Source: UBA3824 sp017541145
GTDB taxonomy: Bacteria; Bacteroidota; Bacteroidia; Bacteroidales; UBA3824
Assembly: GCA_947168365.1 (NCBI GenBank)
Contig: CAMVLO010000010.1
Location: 20,073 to 84,072 of the forward strand
Direction of reading: 5' to 3'
Length of the DNA stretch: 64,000 bases
Made by a program: the position numbers and the translations under genes. Below the pieces are notes generated by a model, which saw only the letters and a list, made by a program, of their open reading frames with translations, was not told the origin of the DNA and made no database searches. Shown in pieces: positions 53,781-62,289 of the stretch (position 1 is its first letter; the number at the start of each line of letters is the position of its first letter).

Positions 53781-54668
53781 TTAGGCAAGGTGACCTGCTT
53801 TTACGCCTCTGTCAATCTTGCGCATAAGTCCTGTAAGCACGTTTCCAGGTCCACATTCTACAAATTCTGCAACACCGTTTGATATCATGTTTTGTATTGA
53901 TTTTGTCCATCTTACGGGTGATGTCAACTGTGAAATAAGATTTGCCTTGATTTCTTCCGGATCGGTATGCGGCATTGCATCAACGTTTTGATATACCGGA
54001 CATTTTGGAGCTGAAAATTTTGTAGCAGCAATTGCAGCTTCAAGTTCTACTTTGGCCGGATCCATCAACGGAGAGTGGAATGCACCGCTTACTTGAAGTT
54101 TTACAACGCGTTTTGCGCCGGCTGCTTCCAATTGTTTTGATGCTTCGTCTACGCCTTCTTCTGTACCGGAAATTACAATTTGACCCGGACAATTGAAATT
54201 TGCTGCAACTACAGTTTTGCCGGTTGCTGTTACTTCAGCACAAACTTTTTCGATTACTTCGTCTTCCAAACCCAAAACAGCTGCCATTGCTGATTTCTGA
54301 GTTTCACAACATTTTTGCATTGCTGCGGCACGTTTTGATACCAATGTAAGACCATCGGCAAATGTCAACGCTCCGGCTGCTGTTAATGCAGAAAATTCTC
54401 CAAGTGAATGTCCTGCTGTAACTCCCGGATTGAAGTTTTCTCCTAATGATAACACTGATATTACTGAATGTAAAAATACACATGGCTGTGTTACTTTGGT
54501 TTGCATAAGGTCTTCTGCTGTACCTTCAAACATCAATTTCTTGATTCCAAAGCCCAAGATATCATCTGCTTGATCAAATAATTCTTTTGCTATCGGTGAA
54601 TTTTCATAAAGGTCTTTTCCCATTCCGGGGAATTGTGAACCTTGTCCTGGAAATATGTATGCTATCAT
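53781..54668 (-). CDS. fabD: Malonyl CoA-acyl carrier protein transacylase
   Basis: 295 residues. FPGQGSQFPGMGKDLYE at the N-terminus, the nucleophile elbow GHSLGEF with Ser88 and the catalytic histidine in GAFHSPLM (about 198) identify the enzyme. It loads malonate on ACP for fatty-acid synthesis. A -7 element lies 31 bp upstream. It is not next to other fab genes here; neighbours are a tRNA and a GH2 gene. Confidence 0.96.
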   Translation of the reverse strand: MIAYIFPGQGSQFPGMGKDLYENSPIAKELFDQADDILGFGIKKLMFEGTAEDLMQTKVTQPCVFLHSVISVLSLGENFNPGVTAGHSLGEFSALTAAGALTFADGLTLVSKRAAAMQKCCETQKSAMAAVLGLEDEVIEKVCAEVTATGKTVVAANFNCPGQIVISGTEEGVDEASKQLEAAGAKRVVKLQVSGAFHSPLMDPAKVELEAAIAATKFSAPKCPVYQNVDAMPHTDPEEIKANLISQLTSPVRWTKSIQNMISNGVAEFVECGPGNVLTGLMRKIDRGVKAGHLA

Positions 54669-54698
54669 TTTTGTTGATTATTATATTTTTTCAGTTTG

Positions 54699-54706
54699 CA
54701 AATATA
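54699..54706 (-). promoter_or_regulatory. -7 element of fabD
   Basis: CAAATATA on the plus strand is TATATTTG on the minus strand, giving a leader of about 24 nt before the fabD ATG. Confidence 0.5.
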
Positions 54707-54807
54707 CATTAAAAATTATGTTATTATATCTTTTTTCTTCATTTTTTTTAGTAACAAAGAAAATACACACTTATTATAATTAGATATAACAAACAAATTT
54801 TGTCTGA

Positions 54808-57144
54808 TTATTTATCAATTACAGTGTACATCTGACCGCATTTTGCAGATATTGTAAAATCGTTGTTGCTGTCGCCGGTATGTATAAGGCATGTAGCAAC
54901 TCCCGCTTCTGCTTTAATTTTCGAGGGTGACAACAATTGCGCTGTTCCCGATACCGAAAATTCTACTTCGTCTGACGATGTTACTACAACAGTGCCGTTT
55001 TCGTCAAGGATGTAACAATGTACCAATACAACATCGTTGGCTGCAACAAGTGTTCCGCTTTCGTCGATTACAAGTTTTATTTTTATCGGCTTCAACGGCG
55101 TTTTTACAACCGATTCTGTTACCGGACGTCCTTCCTGATTGTATGCAATGGCTTTTATCGTTCCGGCTTTTTCGCAATCTACATCAAAATAAAAATATGA
55201 ATGTTTGAGATTTTTGGTAGATGCATCTTTTACAGGTTTTTGTTTTCCTACTAACTTGTTGTCTACCATCAATTCTATTTCGCTGCAATTGCTGAATACT
55301 GTTACGCCTTTGCTGACTCCCGGAATCCAATATGATGCGATGTTGCAAACGGGCTCTGAAAATGCTTTAAGTTCTTCGGCATCAATATCTTGTTGCGATT
55401 GGAAAAAGTAATATGCAAATTTCGGCATTCTGTTGATACTCATCAATCCTGAGTATTCCAAATCGTTGGAATATCCTCTGTTGTAATCAAACATCACCCA
55501 ATATCCGTCAGCAAATGCCGAAGTTGAAAGGTTATCATTATGAGCTTCAATAAGATTTTTGGCTTGTTGGAGCAAACGTTTTTCTCCTGATTCTATCGGC
55601 TGACGCGATGTGCGTTCTTCATCTTTCAAATCTTTCCAATCTTCTTGATTGAATCCGGCATTTTGTGCGTAATATTCCCAATCACCATATTCAGAAACAA
55701 TTAGCGGCTGACTTGTTGTATCTCCGACCGGTCTGTGTTGACGCGCCTGAATGAAAATATCATATTTGCCTCGGCACCAACCTGCTGTGTAACAATATTC
55801 TGTCGGAAATTCTTCCTTCGCAATTTTGTTGGCATTTTGCATGAAAGATTCTGTCATCTGAGTTTCGTTGATAGAAAGTTCCCACGCCAAAACGCAAGCA
55901 TGATTTCTGTCACGACGGATAAGATATTTACAATCATTGAGTTCATGAGTTTCAAAAACACTGTCACCGAAATACTGCCAACCCAAAACCGGATCCAAAA
56001 CCATGATTCCGTAATGGTCACAAGCTTTCAGAAATGCCTCTGACTGTGGATAATGACTTGCTCTAACATAGTTGAAACCCGCTTTTTTGATTTTGTAAGC
56101 ATCACGCCATTGGGCTTGGTCTGATACGGCGTAACCGACGTAAGGATATTCCTGATGACGGTTTACTCCCATCAAAAATTTTTGTTTGCCGTTGAGTTTC
56201 AATCCTTCTTTTGAAATTTCAATACTTCTGAAACCGAATTCTACTTCCTCGATTTCAAGAATATTGTCACCGTCAAAAATTTTTGCTTCAAATGTATAAA
56301 GCCATGGATTATCAGTATCCCAAAGTGTAATATTCTGTAATGTAAGCGAATCGGTAAAATCGCTTTCCTGTTTTGCGTCAAGAGTTCTTTTGATTTTACC
56401 TTTACCGATTACTTTTTTGTTGTGATCCAAAATTCTGTAACGGAAATCTACATCACGAGATTTTGAATAAGCATTACGAATATTTGCGGTAAAAATAACA
56501 GTACCGTGATTATCTGCTACATCGGAAGTTTTGATAAAAATACCGCCCGGATGTTCTTTTTCTTCAGCCGAATTTGTAATAGACAAAGAGTCGTTGGCAC
56601 AGAGCCAAACATTTCTGTAAATACCGCCGTAAGTATTAAAATCCAATGTTTTCAGCGGTTTAGGACCTGTTACGGGATTATCATTGTTATCAAGTTTTAC
56701 CACAACATAATTTTCACCGTTACGAGGTACAAAAGGAACAACAAAAGGTAAATAACCGCCAACGTGAGTTATAATTTTTTCACCGTTTACCCAAACATCG
56801 GCAACATTCATTGCACCTTCAAATCTCAGGCTCATCATCTTGCCGTTCATTTTCTCGGGAATAGTAAATTTTTTCATGTAAAAACAAATGCCTTGCCACT
56901 GATTGTTAACCACAAGCGGCTCAATATTGGCAGTGTGCGGCAGTCTTACGGTTTCCATTCCGACAACCGGAGTGCCACGCAACAACGAATTTTCTATTTC
57001 GCTAACATTTGTAGAATCAGCTTTTACAAACGTCCACGAATTGTTGAAGTCAACATCCTCAACATTTGAATATACATATTCCTCGATGCAACTCGCAAAT
57101 AAAGAGAATGTTACAATCAATAAAAACAATCTAAGTCTTCTCAT
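54808..57144 (-). CDS. GH2 family glycoside hydrolase lipoprotein (beta-galactosidase-like)
   Basis: 778 residues. A lipoprotein signal ends SLFASC. Domain order: GH2 sugar-binding jelly roll (about 35-200), Ig-like domain (about 205-310), and a TIM barrel starting LKLNGKQKFLMGVNRHQEYP with RASHYPQSEAF, acid/base Glu in WELSINETQ and nucleophile Glu in LIVSEYGDWEYY. Two further C-terminal beta domains follow. The specificity (galactosidase, glucuronidase or mannosidase) is not certain. The gene stands alone, far from the PUL at 25-42 kb and without the 32-bp box, so its regulation differs. ATG at 57144; the codon before it is a GTG. Confidence 0.9.
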   Translation of the reverse strand: MRRLRLFLLIVTFSLFASCIEEYVYSNVEDVDFNNSWTFVKADSTNVSEIENSLLRGTPVVGMETVRLPHTANIEPLVVNNQWQGICFYMKKFTIPEKMNGKMMSLRFEGAMNVADVWVNGEKIITHVGGYLPFVVPFVPRNGENYVVVKLDNNDNPVTGPKPLKTLDFNTYGGIYRNVWLCANDSLSITNSAEEKEHPGGIFIKTSDVADNHGTVIFTANIRNAYSKSRDVDFRYRILDHNKKVIGKGKIKRTLDAKQESDFTDSLTLQNITLWDTDNPWLYTFEAKIFDGDNILEIEEVEFGFRSIEISKEGLKLNGKQKFLMGVNRHQEYPYVGYAVSDQAQWRDAYKIKKAGFNYVRASHYPQSEAFLKACDHYGIMVLDPVLGWQYFGDSVFETHELNDCKYLIRRDRNHACVLAWELSINETQMTESFMQNANKIAKEEFPTEYCYTAGWCRGKYDIFIQARQHRPVGDTTSQPLIVSEYGDWEYYAQNAGFNQEDWKDLKDEERTSRQPIESGEKRLLQQAKNLIEAHNDNLSTSAFADGYWVMFDYNRGYSNDLEYSGLMSINRMPKFAYYFFQSQQDIDAEELKAFSEPVCNIASYWIPGVSKGVTVFSNCSEIELMVDNKLVGKQKPVKDASTKNLKHSYFYFDVDCEKAGTIKAIAYNQEGRPVTESVVKTPLKPIKIKLVIDESGTLVAANDVVLVHCYILDENGTVVVTSSDEVEFSVSGTAQLLSPSKIKAEAGVATCLIHTGDSNNDFTISAKCGQMYTVIDK

Positions 57145-57329
57145 CACTTTAATTCATACAGATAAATAAAATACTCGGTAAAAATAGAAAGAAAAAAACA
57201 AATAAGGAAATCAATTCTTTCATTTTGTTAAAAAAATAGTCTTTCACTTAAAAAAGGTTAATTAATTGTTAACTCATAGATTAATTATTAATTTAGCACC
57301 CGTAAAAAACTTGTAAAATTTGAAACAAC

Positions 57330-57914
57330 ATGGATAAAAATAGATTAATTCACAAAATCTTGCATGAAACCGGGGCAGAAGTATTTTCATTAAACAAATT
57401 CCCTGACAACGTAAAGACTGCTTACATCTCTATGATTGCATCGTTGGCATGGGCTGACGGCAGCATTGACGATCGCGAAAAACAAATCCTTGAGTCAATT
57501 GCGAAATCCGCCGGCGAGGACATCGCCAACCGTTTGGAAGATATCATAAACGAAACTCATGATTTCAGTCTTGACAAATACGACAATTGGGTAAAAGAAA
57601 TCAACGACCAGCCGCTAAAAATTGCGCTTATGGTTGATATGTTTCTAACTGCATTTTCCGACACAATTTGTATGCAATCGGAATCTATCTACATGAAATA
57701 CATCGCAGGAAAACTTGGTATCGACCTCGATTTGTATGACGTAATTCGCAGAAATGTAGAAGATTACCTCAAAGAAAAATCCGGAGAAGCCAAACCGGTA
57801 ACATACGAAATCGGCGAAGCTCACAAAAGGGAAAACCGCGAGGAAACCGCCAAAGAGAGTGCATTCCGTCGTTTTGTAAATTCTATTATAAAAAGTTTGC
57901 TCACTGTAGTTTAA
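57330..57914 (+). CDS. TerB-like cytosolic protein (194 aa)
   Basis: The N-terminal 135 residues form a helical TerB-type domain with the acidic metal-binding-like pattern IASLAWADGSIDDREKQILE and a second half related by internal repeat (MVDMFLTAFSDTICMQSESI). The C-terminal 50 residues are charged and end in an amphipathic helix (RRFVNSIIKSLLTVV) that could associate with membrane. TerB domains occur in stress and phage-defence-related proteins and as sensors in fusions, such as the ABCG transporter at 3878-7183. The function is not known. It is upstream of the DUF4230 pair with a separate promoter between. Confidence 0.75.
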   Translation: MDKNRLIHKILHETGAEVFSLNKFPDNVKTAYISMIASLAWADGSIDDREKQILESIAKSAGEDIANRLEDIINETHDFSLDKYDNWVKEINDQPLKIALMVDMFLTAFSDTICMQSESIYMKYIAGKLGIDLDLYDVIRRNVEDYLKEKSGEAKPVTYEIGEAHKRENREETAKESAFRRFVNSIIKSLLTVV

Positions 57915-57945
57915 TATCTTGTAAAACAACGAATTACACTAATTA

Positions 57946-58077
57946 AGCATGATTGATATCAATGGCAAACAGAAAAAGACAAAAATAAATTTGATTATAA
58001 AATTTAATTATTATATTTGCCATTGATAAAAATGAATTTCAAAGTAAATCAAACTTATAAAATAAATCAATCATGCT
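57946..58077. promoter_or_regulatory. Nested inverted repeats around the DUF4230 promoter
   Basis: Outer pair: AGCATGATTGAT (57946-57957) with ATCAATCATGCT (58066-58077), the latter covering the ATG at 58073. Inner pair: ATCAATGGCAAA (57958-57969) with TTTGCCATTGAT (58016-58027), the latter overlapping the -7 element. Each pair is a perfect 12-bp match. This suggests a looping operator at DNA level. Confidence 0.5.
57990..58019 (+). promoter_or_regulatory. Promoter of the DUF4230 gene pair
   Basis: TTTG (57990-57993), an 18-bp spacer and TATATTTG (58012-58019) match the Bacteroidetes consensus closely. The transcript would start near 58026, leaving a leader of about 47 nt. Confidence 0.65.
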
Positions 58078-58678
58078 CAAGAAAATACTATATGTCACGA
58101 TGTTGGGCTTATTGCTGACATCGTGCGGGCAAAATTCAACAAAAAACACAGAGAAAGACCTTCAAGCCGATCTCTTTGAAAAAATGCGGTCGCAAGACGT
58201 TGCAGAATTTGGCGCAGTAGAATACACAATCACAAAATTAGTACAATCCAGAGACGACGAAAAAACTCTTTGGGCAAGAATCAAAAACACTTTCGGAACC
58301 CGCAAAGTGCTGATGCGCTGCAAAGCAACAATGAAAGCCGGCATCGACCTCGGCGTCGGTAACTATAGGGCTGAAGTGGACAACGAGAAAAAATCCATTA
58401 TCCTCAGCCTCCCTCACGCTACGGTCTTCTCTCCTATCGATATGGATATCAACGATGTAGAAATGCTTGTGGAAAACAAAGGCGTTTTGAGAGACGATTT
58501 TACATTGGAAGAACTTGTTGGTTTTCTCCAACTCGGTGAACAACAGATTCTTGCCGATGAAACAATCAAAAAAAATATCATAAAACAAGCTGAAGAAACT
58601 GCCGAACCGATGTTTAGAGCATTGCTGATTCAGCTCGGTTTTGAAACTATCAAAATAGAATTTGTCAACTTAAACTAA
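58073..58678 (+). CDS. DUF4230-type lipoprotein (201 aa)
   Basis: A lipoprotein signal ends LLLTSCGQ. The mature part has the pattern of the DUF4230 family: VEYTITKLVQSRDD, MRCKATMKAGIDLGVGNYRA, SIILSLPHATVFSPIDMD and a long C-terminal helix. These proteins are membrane-anchored and of unknown role. The start codon lies inside a 12-bp inverted-repeat arm. It is 15 bp upstream of a second, related gene. Confidence 0.75.
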   Translation: MLKKILYVTMLGLLLTSCGQNSTKNTEKDLQADLFEKMRSQDVAEFGAVEYTITKLVQSRDDEKTLWARIKNTFGTRKVLMRCKATMKAGIDLGVGNYRAEVDNEKKSIILSLPHATVFSPIDMDINDVEMLVENKGVLRDDFTLEELVGFLQLGEQQILADETIKKNIIKQAEETAEPMFRALLIQLGFETIKIEFVNLN

Positions 58679-58693
58679 GCAGGAGATTACATC

Positions 58694-59362
58694 ATGAAAT
58701 TTTATATCAAACTAATTCTTACATTGATAATTATTGCGGTAATTGGAGTCGGCGTACTGTATTTTATAAGTCAACGAAAAGCTCTTGATGTGCCGTCGGT
58801 AGTTCAAACAACAAACGCAATCGACGAAATCAAAAAACTTAACGAGCTTTCCACACTTTATTATTATGATGAAAAACTTATCACAATTCAAAAACAAAAA
58901 AGCTCAACAACACAAGCTGCTGCAAGTATTGTAAATTCGATTACTGACTTTTTTAAGTCTGACAAATCAGAAAAAACAATAAGCACAACCAACGATTTGT
59001 CGGTAATCTGCAAAGTAACACTCCGATTGGGTTACAAATTGGAAGAAGTGTTTGATTCTACGCATTTTGCAGTATCAAACGATACAGTATATCTAAAACT
59101 TCCGGAAGCTCAGATTTTGGATACAATTCTCAATCCAACCGATTGTACAATATTCGCAGAAAAAGGCAATTGGAATCTCGACGAATTGAAAACCGTAATC
59201 AGCAAAGCCAAAATGGAAGCAGTTATTGATGCAAAGAACAACGATATCTACAAAAAAGCAGGCGAATCGGGCAAAAAAGCGTTAGAAAAACTTTTCTCAA
59301 CAGTCGGTTACAAAGTAGATTTTGAAGACATCAAAAATATAGAAAGACCGTCACTACAATAA
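58694..59362 (+). CDS. DUF4230-type membrane-anchored protein (222 aa)
   Basis: An N-terminal anchor (FYIKLILTLIIIAVIGVGVL) replaces the lipid anchor of the neighbour. The soluble part repeats the same order: a strand followed by VICKVTLRLGYKLEEVFDST, VYLKLPEAQILDTILNPTDC and a C-terminal helix (SGKKALEKLFSTVGYKVDFE). It is a diverged tandem paralogue of the preceding gene and probably a partner. Function unknown. Confidence 0.75.
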   Translation: MKFYIKLILTLIIIAVIGVGVLYFISQRKALDVPSVVQTTNAIDEIKKLNELSTLYYYDEKLITIQKQKSSTTQAAASIVNSITDFFKSDKSEKTISTTNDLSVICKVTLRLGYKLEEVFDSTHFAVSNDTVYLKLPEAQILDTILNPTDCTIFAEKGNWNLDELKTVISKAKMEAVIDAKNNDIYKKAGESGKKALEKLFSTVGYKVDFEDIKNIERPSLQ

Positions 59363-59380
59363 TTTTTACGCTTTCAACAA

Positions 59381-59453
59381 CGGGAAACACAGAATTTTTA
59401 TAAAGGACAATTTTCTCATCATTAGAAAAAAATCAGGGTTTCTGTGTTTTCCG
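59381..59453 (+). terminator. Inverted repeat after the DUF4230 pair
   Basis: CGGGAAACACAGAA (59381-59394) and TTCTGTGTTTTCCG (59440-59453) pair at 13 of 14 positions around a 45-nt loop. There is no strong T-run, so terminator function is uncertain. The AACACAGAAT motif is also found in the 43-bp array at 24949-25231. Confidence 0.4.
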
Positions 59454-59541
59454 CTGTTTAATTTTGTGACAAAAATTGAGTTGATAAAAATTTTACCACA
59501 AAAACGTCGTTAACTTTACACAATTTTCAAACAAAAAACAG

Positions 59542-59549
59542 TAAATTTG
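59542..59549 (+). promoter_or_regulatory. -7 element of the Rpn-like gene
   Basis: TAAATTTG matches TAnnTTTG and lies 31 bp before the ATG at 59581, giving a leader of about 25 nt. Confidence 0.5.
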
Positions 59550-59580
59550 CAACGTAGAAAAATTACAAAAAACATCAATT

Positions 59581-60843
59581 ATGGCAAAAGTTTTCAATCC
59601 GATATACGATACTGTTTTTAAATATCTCATGGAGGACAAGAGAGTTGCGAAAGTTCTCCTTAGCGGTATTTTGTCCAAAAACATCATAGACGTTGCCATT
59701 AAAAGTCATGAACATATAGTTCACCGTGGCGACGACTTGCAACTTCTGCGTATTGATTTTGCAGCAACGATTGAAAACTTAGACGGCACAAAAGAAACTG
59801 CTACAATAGAACTTCAAAAAGCCTCTGAGCCGGAAGAAGTTATGCGATTCCGCAGATATTTCGGCATACAGATGGCGAGCGATGACAATGCAGACGCAAT
59901 TATAAAACACCATCGCGACAAAGACAAAACTCCATATCAAATATTAAAACCGCGCCATATTTACGGTATTTTCATACTCGGACACAGTCTTGGCAAAGAT
60001 TACGAATATCCGTTGATAAAGGGTCGTACCGTATTTACCGATGAAGACGATAACGTTCTGAATTTCAAGACAAAAAGCGAATTCATCAACGGTATGACAT
60101 ACGATTTGTACATCATTCAAATTCCGCATTTGCCAGAACGTCCGAAACGTCCTTTAGAGAAAATGCTTCGCGCTTTCGACCAGCGTTACAAGGTGGAAGG
60201 CAATGCAAAATTTGTAGATTTAAACGAAGATGAAGACGATTCTTCCGACTTCAATATTATCCTCAGACGACTTTTTCATGCAACTGTTAACGAGCAACTT
60301 CGCGGCGACCTCGACTATGAAGATTCATTAATTCGTCAAGCTTTATGGGAAAAAGCCGAACGCGAAGAACTCGAATATGAACTGAAAGAAAAAAGAAAAG
60401 AAATCGAAGCTAGCAAAAAAGAAATCGAAGCTAGCAAAAAAGAAATCGAAGCCAGCAAAAAAGAAATCGAAGCCAGCAAAAAAGAAATCGAGGCTGGTAA
60501 AAAACAAATTGAGGCCAGTAAAAAACAAATTGAGGCCAGTAAAAAAGAAATCGAAACCAAAGCCAAAGAAATTGAGGCTAGTAAAAAAGAAATCGAAACC
60601 AAAGATAAAGAAATCGAGGCTAGTAAAAAAGAAATCGAAACCAAAGCCAAAGAAATCGAGGTTAGTAAAAAAGAAATCGAAACCAAAGCCAAAGAAATCG
60701 AAGCTAGTAAAAAAGAAATCGAAGCCAAAGACTCACAACTTGCAGCGTCAATAAAAATGCTGGCATCGTTGGGGGTTGCTCATACACAAATCGCTGAAAC
60801 TCTCAAAATTTCTATTGAAGAGGTTCATAAGGTATTGAAATAA
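59581..60843 (+). CDS. Rpn/PD-(D/E)XK nuclease family protein with long heptad-repeat coiled coil
   Basis: 420 residues. The N-terminus MAKVFNPIYDTVFKYLMED and the core RIDFAATIE...ATIELQKA (Asp59, Glu77-x-Gln79) are the D...ExQ active-site pattern of the recombination-promoting nuclease/putative transposase family, abundant and repeatedly duplicated in Bacteroidota. Residues about 272-383 are a perfect-looking heptad array of KKEIEAS-type units with KAKEIE and KDKEIE variants, followed by a short helical tail (ASLGVAHTQIAETLKISIEE) resembling an HTH. It is a single gene with its own promoter. DNA cleavage is inferred from the family. Confidence 0.9.
   Translation: MAKVFNPIYDTVFKYLMEDKRVAKVLLSGILSKNIIDVAIKSHEHIVHRGDDLQLLRIDFAATIENLDGTKETATIELQKASEPEEVMRFRRYFGIQMASDDNADAIIKHHRDKDKTPYQILKPRHIYGIFILGHSLGKDYEYPLIKGRTVFTDEDDNVLNFKTKSEFINGMTYDLYIIQIPHLPERPKRPLEKMLRAFDQRYKVEGNAKFVDLNEDEDDSSDFNIILRRLFHATVNEQLRGDLDYEDSLIRQALWEKAEREELEYELKEKRKEIEASKKEIEASKKEIEASKKEIEASKKEIEAGKKQIEASKKQIEASKKEIETKAKEIEASKKEIETKDKEIEASKKEIETKAKEIEVSKKEIETKAKEIEASKKEIEAKDSQLAASIKMLASLGVAHTQIAETLKISIEEVHKVLK
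60397..60730 (+). repeat. 21-bp in-frame tandem repeat encoding KKEIEAS heptads
   Basis: About 16 units of a 21-bp repeat (AAAGAAATCGAAGCTAGCAA and variants). The first units are nearly identical at nucleotide level, so recent expansion by slippage is likely and copy number may vary among strains. Because the unit is 21 bp, gain or loss keeps the frame and shortens or lengthens the coiled coil. Confidence 0.88.
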
Positions 60844-60906
60844 AAATACAAGAATAAACCCTAAAGCCTTTACTTATGGCTTAACTCGTAATTATTTAAT
60901 TATCAC

Positions 60907-60955
60907 TAATTCCGAAAAACTTTTTAAATGGCATTTCAAAAAGTTTTCGGAATTA
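60907..60955. terminator. Bidirectional terminator between the Rpn-like gene and manA
   Basis: TAATTCCGAAAAACTTTTT (60907-60925) pairs with AAAAAGTTTTCGGAATTA (60938-60955) with one bulged A. The A/T ends give T-runs in both directions. Confidence 0.7.
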
Positions 60956-60975
60956 TGATTAAAGCAAAAGTGAAA

Positions 60976-61977
60976 TTATTTTTCTGAAACGATTTTGATA
61001 TATGTTTGTACCAAAGTCGTTTCTTCCAACGGATAGAAACACAAATTCTTTATAACCGCCGGAACAAGAATAGTTTCACCTTTTTTGAGATCAACAAAAT
61101 TTCTGTCGTCATCGTATTCTATACGACATTTTCCGTCGGTACACATATATATAATAAACGAATCAATTTCCGGTGTATCTTTCTCAATCGGCATATTAAA
61201 ACGGAAAATGTTGGTAGTAAAATACTTACAATCAACAGCATTGACAGTTTTGTTGATTTCGGAATTGTATTTTACACGATAATCATTGTAAAACTTGTAG
61301 TCAATAGCGTCAACAGCCTGATGATTATGAAGTTCTCGCGATTTGCCGTTTGAATCTACTCGATTGTAATCAAATATACGATATGTTATATCGCTATTTT
61401 GCTGAATTTCAGCAAGTAATATACCTTTTCCGATAGCATGAACCCTACCCGAGGGAATAAAAAATACATCACCTTTTTTTACTGGCATAAAATTGAGAAT
61501 ATCCATAAGTTTACCGTTTTTCACTGTTTCAAGATATTCTTCTTTTGACATCTCTTTGTTGAAACCGTTCACAAGCTGCGCACCGGGCTCTGCATCAAGC
61601 ACATACCACATCTCGGTTTTACCAAATGATTCATGACGTTGCCAAGCTAATTCGTCGTCAGGATGTACTTGTACAGAAAGATTATCGTTGGCATCAATAA
61701 ATTTTACAAGCAAAGGGAAATTGTTACCAAAATTGTCGTAAACAACGTCGCCGACAAGGTCTCCCATATAGACTTCCAAAATTTCGTTAAGAGTATTTCC
61801 TGCAAGGAAACCGTTTGAAATCACTGAATTGTAATCGTCAACACCCGAAATTTCCCAACTTTCGCCACAACGGTCCGGTACTTCTGAACGATTAAAAATT
61901 TTTTTAAACTTGTCACCACCCCAAATTGGTGTCTTGTAAATAGGTTTGAATTTTAAAGGATACAAATTATTTTCCAT
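60976..61977 (-). CDS. manA: Mannose-6-phosphate isomerase, class I type
   Basis: 333 residues. It starts LYPLKFKPIYKTPIWGGDKF and has RCGESWEISG, the metal site LSVQVHPDDELAWQRH and FIPSGRVHAIGKGILLAEIQ with a further metal ligand and the catalytic arginine region. It interconverts mannose-6-phosphate and fructose-6-phosphate. The length fits the short Bacteroidota/Firmicutes form. It is monocistronic, convergent with the Rpn-like gene, and has a leader of about 115 nt from the promoter at 62098-62128. Confidence 0.94.
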   Translation of the reverse strand: MENNLYPLKFKPIYKTPIWGGDKFKKIFNRSEVPDRCGESWEISGVDDYNSVISNGFLAGNTLNEILEVYMGDLVGDVVYDNFGNNFPLLVKFIDANDNLSVQVHPDDELAWQRHESFGKTEMWYVLDAEPGAQLVNGFNKEMSKEEYLETVKNGKLMDILNFMPVKKGDVFFIPSGRVHAIGKGILLAEIQQNSDITYRIFDYNRVDSNGKSRELHNHQAVDAIDYKFYNDYRVKYNSEINKTVNAVDCKYFTTNIFRFNMPIEKDTPEIDSFIIYMCTDGKCRIEYDDDRNFVDLKKGETILVPAVIKNLCFYPLEETTLVQTYIKIVSEK

Positions 61978-62038
61978 GATACTAGTGTGTTATGAAAAAG
62001 AAAATTTAGAAATTTGGCTTTCGGTATCAAATTTGTAT

Positions 62039-62069
62039 TTTGATTACCAAAATTATTTAACTATATTTG
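62039..62069 (+). promoter_or_regulatory. Promoter of the sensor gene at 62290
   Basis: TTTG (62039-62042), a 19-bp spacer and TATATTTG (62062-62069) form a perfect consensus. The transcript would start near 62076 with a 5' leader of about 215 nt. Confidence 0.65.
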
Positions 62070-62097
62070 CCAAATCATTTGCAAATTTAACACTTGG

Positions 62098-62128
62098 CAA
62101 ATATAAAAACAATAAAAACAATATCAAA
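62098..62128 (-). promoter_or_regulatory. Promoter of manA
   Basis: On the minus strand TTTG (62125-62128), a 19-bp spacer and TATATTTG (62098-62105) form a perfect consensus. It faces the plus-strand promoter, so the two transcripts overlap by about 15-20 nt at their 5' ends. Confidence 0.65.
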
Positions 62129-62289
62129 ATATTTATTTTCATCAGCTTGAATATCAATATTTTGAACAATAATTACGAAAATATCAGAAATTAAGTACAA
62201 AAAATTTTGGAAGTGAACAAAAAAAATTTGTATTTTTCTGAATTAAAATAGGATAGAAATTTAGCGTACAAAAATCAACATACGGGCTT

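Larger units (their letters stand above)
61978..62289. other. Divergent intergenic region with symmetric face-to-face promoters
   Basis: 312 bp of AT-rich DNA without a gene. It holds two consensus promoters pointing at each other (62039-62069 and 62098-62128) whose -7 elements are the arms of a perfect 12-bp inverted repeat. The resulting leaders are long: about 115 nt for manA and about 215 nt for the sensor gene. I see no further clear hairpin in them. Confidence 0.6.

Noticed and set aside
57208..57217. Third HTCS box upstream of the GH2 gene
   Set aside because: AAATCAATTC matches one half-site at 9 of 10 positions, but there is no second half 22 bp away and no -7 element at the 28-bp distance.
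58064..58073. HTCS half-site at the DUF4230 start
   Set aside because: AAATCAATCA is a perfect half-site, but no second half lies 22 bp on either side, and the sequence is explained by the inverted repeat arm there.
60336..60728. A 130-residue minus-strand frame of Leu/Ser repeats
   Set aside because: It is the antisense shadow of the KKEIEAS coding repeat in the Rpn-like gene.
59581..60843. Insertion sequence or transposon
   Set aside because: The family is sometimes labelled putative transposase, but there are no terminal inverted repeats or target duplications around the gene.
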